DNA of 6,547 bases from an uncultured Acidimicrobiales bacterium (GTDB taxonomy: Bacteria; Actinomycetota; Acidimicrobiia; Acidimicrobiales; Aldehydirespiratoraceae): the NCBI GenBank assembly GCA_938091985.1, contig CALKOE010000451.1, positions 1 to 6,547 of the forward strand, given 5' to 3'. The notes beneath the pieces are model-generated. The model saw nothing but the letters and a program-made list of their open reading frames with translations. It did no database searches and was not told the origin of the DNA. Below are positions 5,426 through 6,547 of this stretch, one piece after another. The stretch's first letter is position 1. The number at the start of each line of letters is the position of its first letter. The position numbers were made by a program, and so were the translations under genes.

Positions 5426-5448
5426 TCGCCGCCCATGACCGACTCGGC

Positions 5449-6547
5449 ATGATTCTCGCAGCGGGTTCGACCGAGACCGCTGTCGCTTTCCTCGAGGTCG
5501 GCGCCGTCGTGTTCGGCCTCGGCATCCTCTCTCGGGTCGCCGGTCGGCTGGGCATCACTGCGGTGCCGCTCTACCTCATCGCAGGCCTCGCCTTCGGCGA
5601 AGGAGGGCTCGCCGAACTCGATGTCACTGAGGACTTCGTCTCGCTCGCGGCCGAGATCGGCGTGCTGCTCCTGCTCTTCACGCTCGGTCTCGAATACAGC
5701 GACGACGAACTACGCAGCGGCCTTCGCACCGGTGTTCCTCCCGGACTCGTCGACATGGTCCTCAACGCCGGGGCGGGCTTTGCGCTCGGCCTACTCCTCG
5801 GTTGGACCCCGCTCGCCGCCCTCCTCCTCGGCGGCGTGAGTTGGGTCTCATCGTCGGGCGTGATCTCCAAGGTGCTCGACGACCTGGGTCGACTCGGAAA
5901 CCGCGAGACGCCGCCCGTGCTGAACCTTCTGGTGATCGAAGATCTCGCGATGGCGATCTACCTGCCCGTGGTCGCAGCCCTCATCGTCGGCGGCACCTTG
6001 AGCGAGACGCTCATCAGTGTCGGCGTGGCGCTCGCCGTCGTCGCGATCATCCTCGGTGTCGCGCTGCGGTTCGGCCGACCGCTCAGTCGGGGACTCGGCA
6101 GCGGCTCCAACGAGTCGGTGCTGCTCGGCATCTTCGGGCTCATGCTCCTCGTGGCGGGGGTCGCGCAGCTCTTCGAGGTTTCGGGCGCCATCGGCGCATT
6201 CCTCGTCGGCCTCGCCATGTCGGGCAAAGCCGAGGAGCGGGCCCTCGAACTCATGTCGCCGCTACGAGACCTGTTCGCCGCGACGTTCTTCGTCTTCTTC
6301 TCGTTCCAGATCGACCCGTCGGACCTGATCGATGTGGCCGGGTGGGCCTTGCTGCTCGCAGCCGTCACCGCCCTGACCAAGACGGCGACCGGCTGGTATG
6401 CCGCCCGGCGGCGAGGTGTCGGGGCCGGCTGCGCGCCGGCACCATCCTCATCGCCCGGGGCGAGTTCTCGATCGTCATCGCCGCACTCGGCGCCGACTTG
6501 GCCGACGGCGCTGAACTCGGAGCGCTGGCCGCCGGCTACGTGCTCGT
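5449..6547 (+). CDS. Cation:proton antiporter, CPA2 family (KhtU-like), 3' partial, with an apparent frameshift
   Basis: This polytopic membrane protein continues past the window. Hydrophobic segments repeat from the start: VAFLEVGAVVFGLGIL (12-27), YLIAGLAFG (42-50), IGVLLLLFTLGLEY (70-83), then LAALLLGGVSWVSSSGVISK (122-141). LLVIEDLAMAIYLPVVAALI (160-179) holds the conserved E164-D165 of the ion-binding region. GAIGAFLVGLAMSGKAEE (246-263), FFVFFSFQID (280-289) and ALTKTATGWYAARR (308-321) follow. It most likely exchanges K+ or Na+ for H+, gated by the adjacent TrkA-C subunit. The ATG at 5449-5451 is preceded by a short out-of-frame ATG (5435) that stops after five codons. At 6421-6429 the family sequence moves to another frame: from 6429 the frame reads LRAGTILIARGEFSIVIAAL, the expected CPA2 continuation. 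One missing base, for example a C in the GGGGCC run, explains this. Neither frame meets a stop before 6547. Confidence 0.82.
   Translation, partial: MILAAGSTETAVAFLEVGAVVFGLGILSRVAGRLGITAVPLYLIAGLAFGEGGLAELDVTEDFVSLAAEIGVLLLLFTLGLEYSDDELRSGLRTGVPPGLVDMVLNAGAGFALGLLLGWTPLAALLLGGVSWVSSSGVISKVLDDLGRLGNRETPPVLNLLVIEDLAMAIYLPVVAALIVGGTLSETLISVGVALAVVAIILGVALRFGRPLSRGLGSGSNESVLLGIFGLMLLVAGVAQLFEVSGAIGAFLVGLAMSGKAEERALELMSPLRDLFAATFFVFFSFQIDPSDLIDVAGWALLLAAVTALTKTATGWYAARRRGVGAGCAPAPSSSPGASSRSSSPHSAPTWPTALNSERWPPATCS

Noticed and set aside
5435..5452. ATG at 5435 as the antiporter start
   Set aside because: This frame stops after five codons; the antiporter frame starts at 5449.
6418..6431. Programmed ribosomal frameshift in the antiporter
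   Set aside because: There is no slippery heptamer of the X-XXY-YYZ type, and CPA2 antiporters are not known to use frameshifting; a missing base in a G/C run is simpler.

Overview
This is a GC-rich window of closely packed genes with very short gaps. It most likely comes from an actinobacterium. The evidence is codon bias toward G/C in the third position, a maleylpyruvate-isomerase-like (mycothiol-dependent enzyme type) protein, and several -10-like hexamers placed so close to ATG codons that leaderless mRNAs are likely. The class Acidimicrobiia would fit, but the sequence alone does not prove it.

Layout, left to right: (1) the 3' end of a sugar phosphate isomerase/epimerase (xylose-isomerase-like TIM barrel), reading right and stopping at 414; (2) converging on it, a leftward two-gene unit, TetR regulator 1 (1120-1716) followed by a crotonase-family protein (435-1127), with an 8-bp overlap; (3) an 88-bp divergent promoter region (1717-1804) holding two different types of inverted repeat; (4) a rightward two-gene unit, FAD-dependent amine oxidase (1805-2920) and a DinB-superfamily protein (2913-3443), also with an 8-bp overlap; (5) TetR regulator 2 (3425-4012), converging on and overlapping the DinB gene by 19 bp; (6) a leftward DinB/MDMPI-type putative mycothiol-dependent enzyme (4109-4891); (7) diverging from it, a rightward cation:proton antiporter pair, a KhtT-like TrkA-C regulatory subunit (4943-5425) and a KhtU-like CPA2 membrane subunit (from 5449, running off the window).

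The most informative signal is regulatory. A near-palindrome upstream of TetR regulator 2 (4064-4087) matches, at 19 of 24 positions, a palindrome directly in front of the amine oxidase (1774-1797), 2,290 bp away. In both sites the half-site nearest the gene contains the hexamer TAGACT, placed as a -10 element. This predicts that TetR regulator 2 represses both itself and the oxidase/DinB unit whose end it overlaps. TetR regulator 1 has a different operator-like repeat cluster over its own promoter. Two independent repressors would therefore meet in the 1717-1804 region. The crotonase, oxidase and DinB protein look like a small, ligand-responsive catabolic or detoxification cluster whose substrate cannot be read from the sequence.

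Other points: the antiporter gene appears to carry a one-base deletion near 6421-6429; the oxidase N-terminus contains an in-frame hexanucleotide tandem repeat; and the crotonase lacks one of the two classical hydratase glutamates. I see no RNA genes, CRISPR arrays or mobile elements, and no gene-free stretch longer than about 100 bases.
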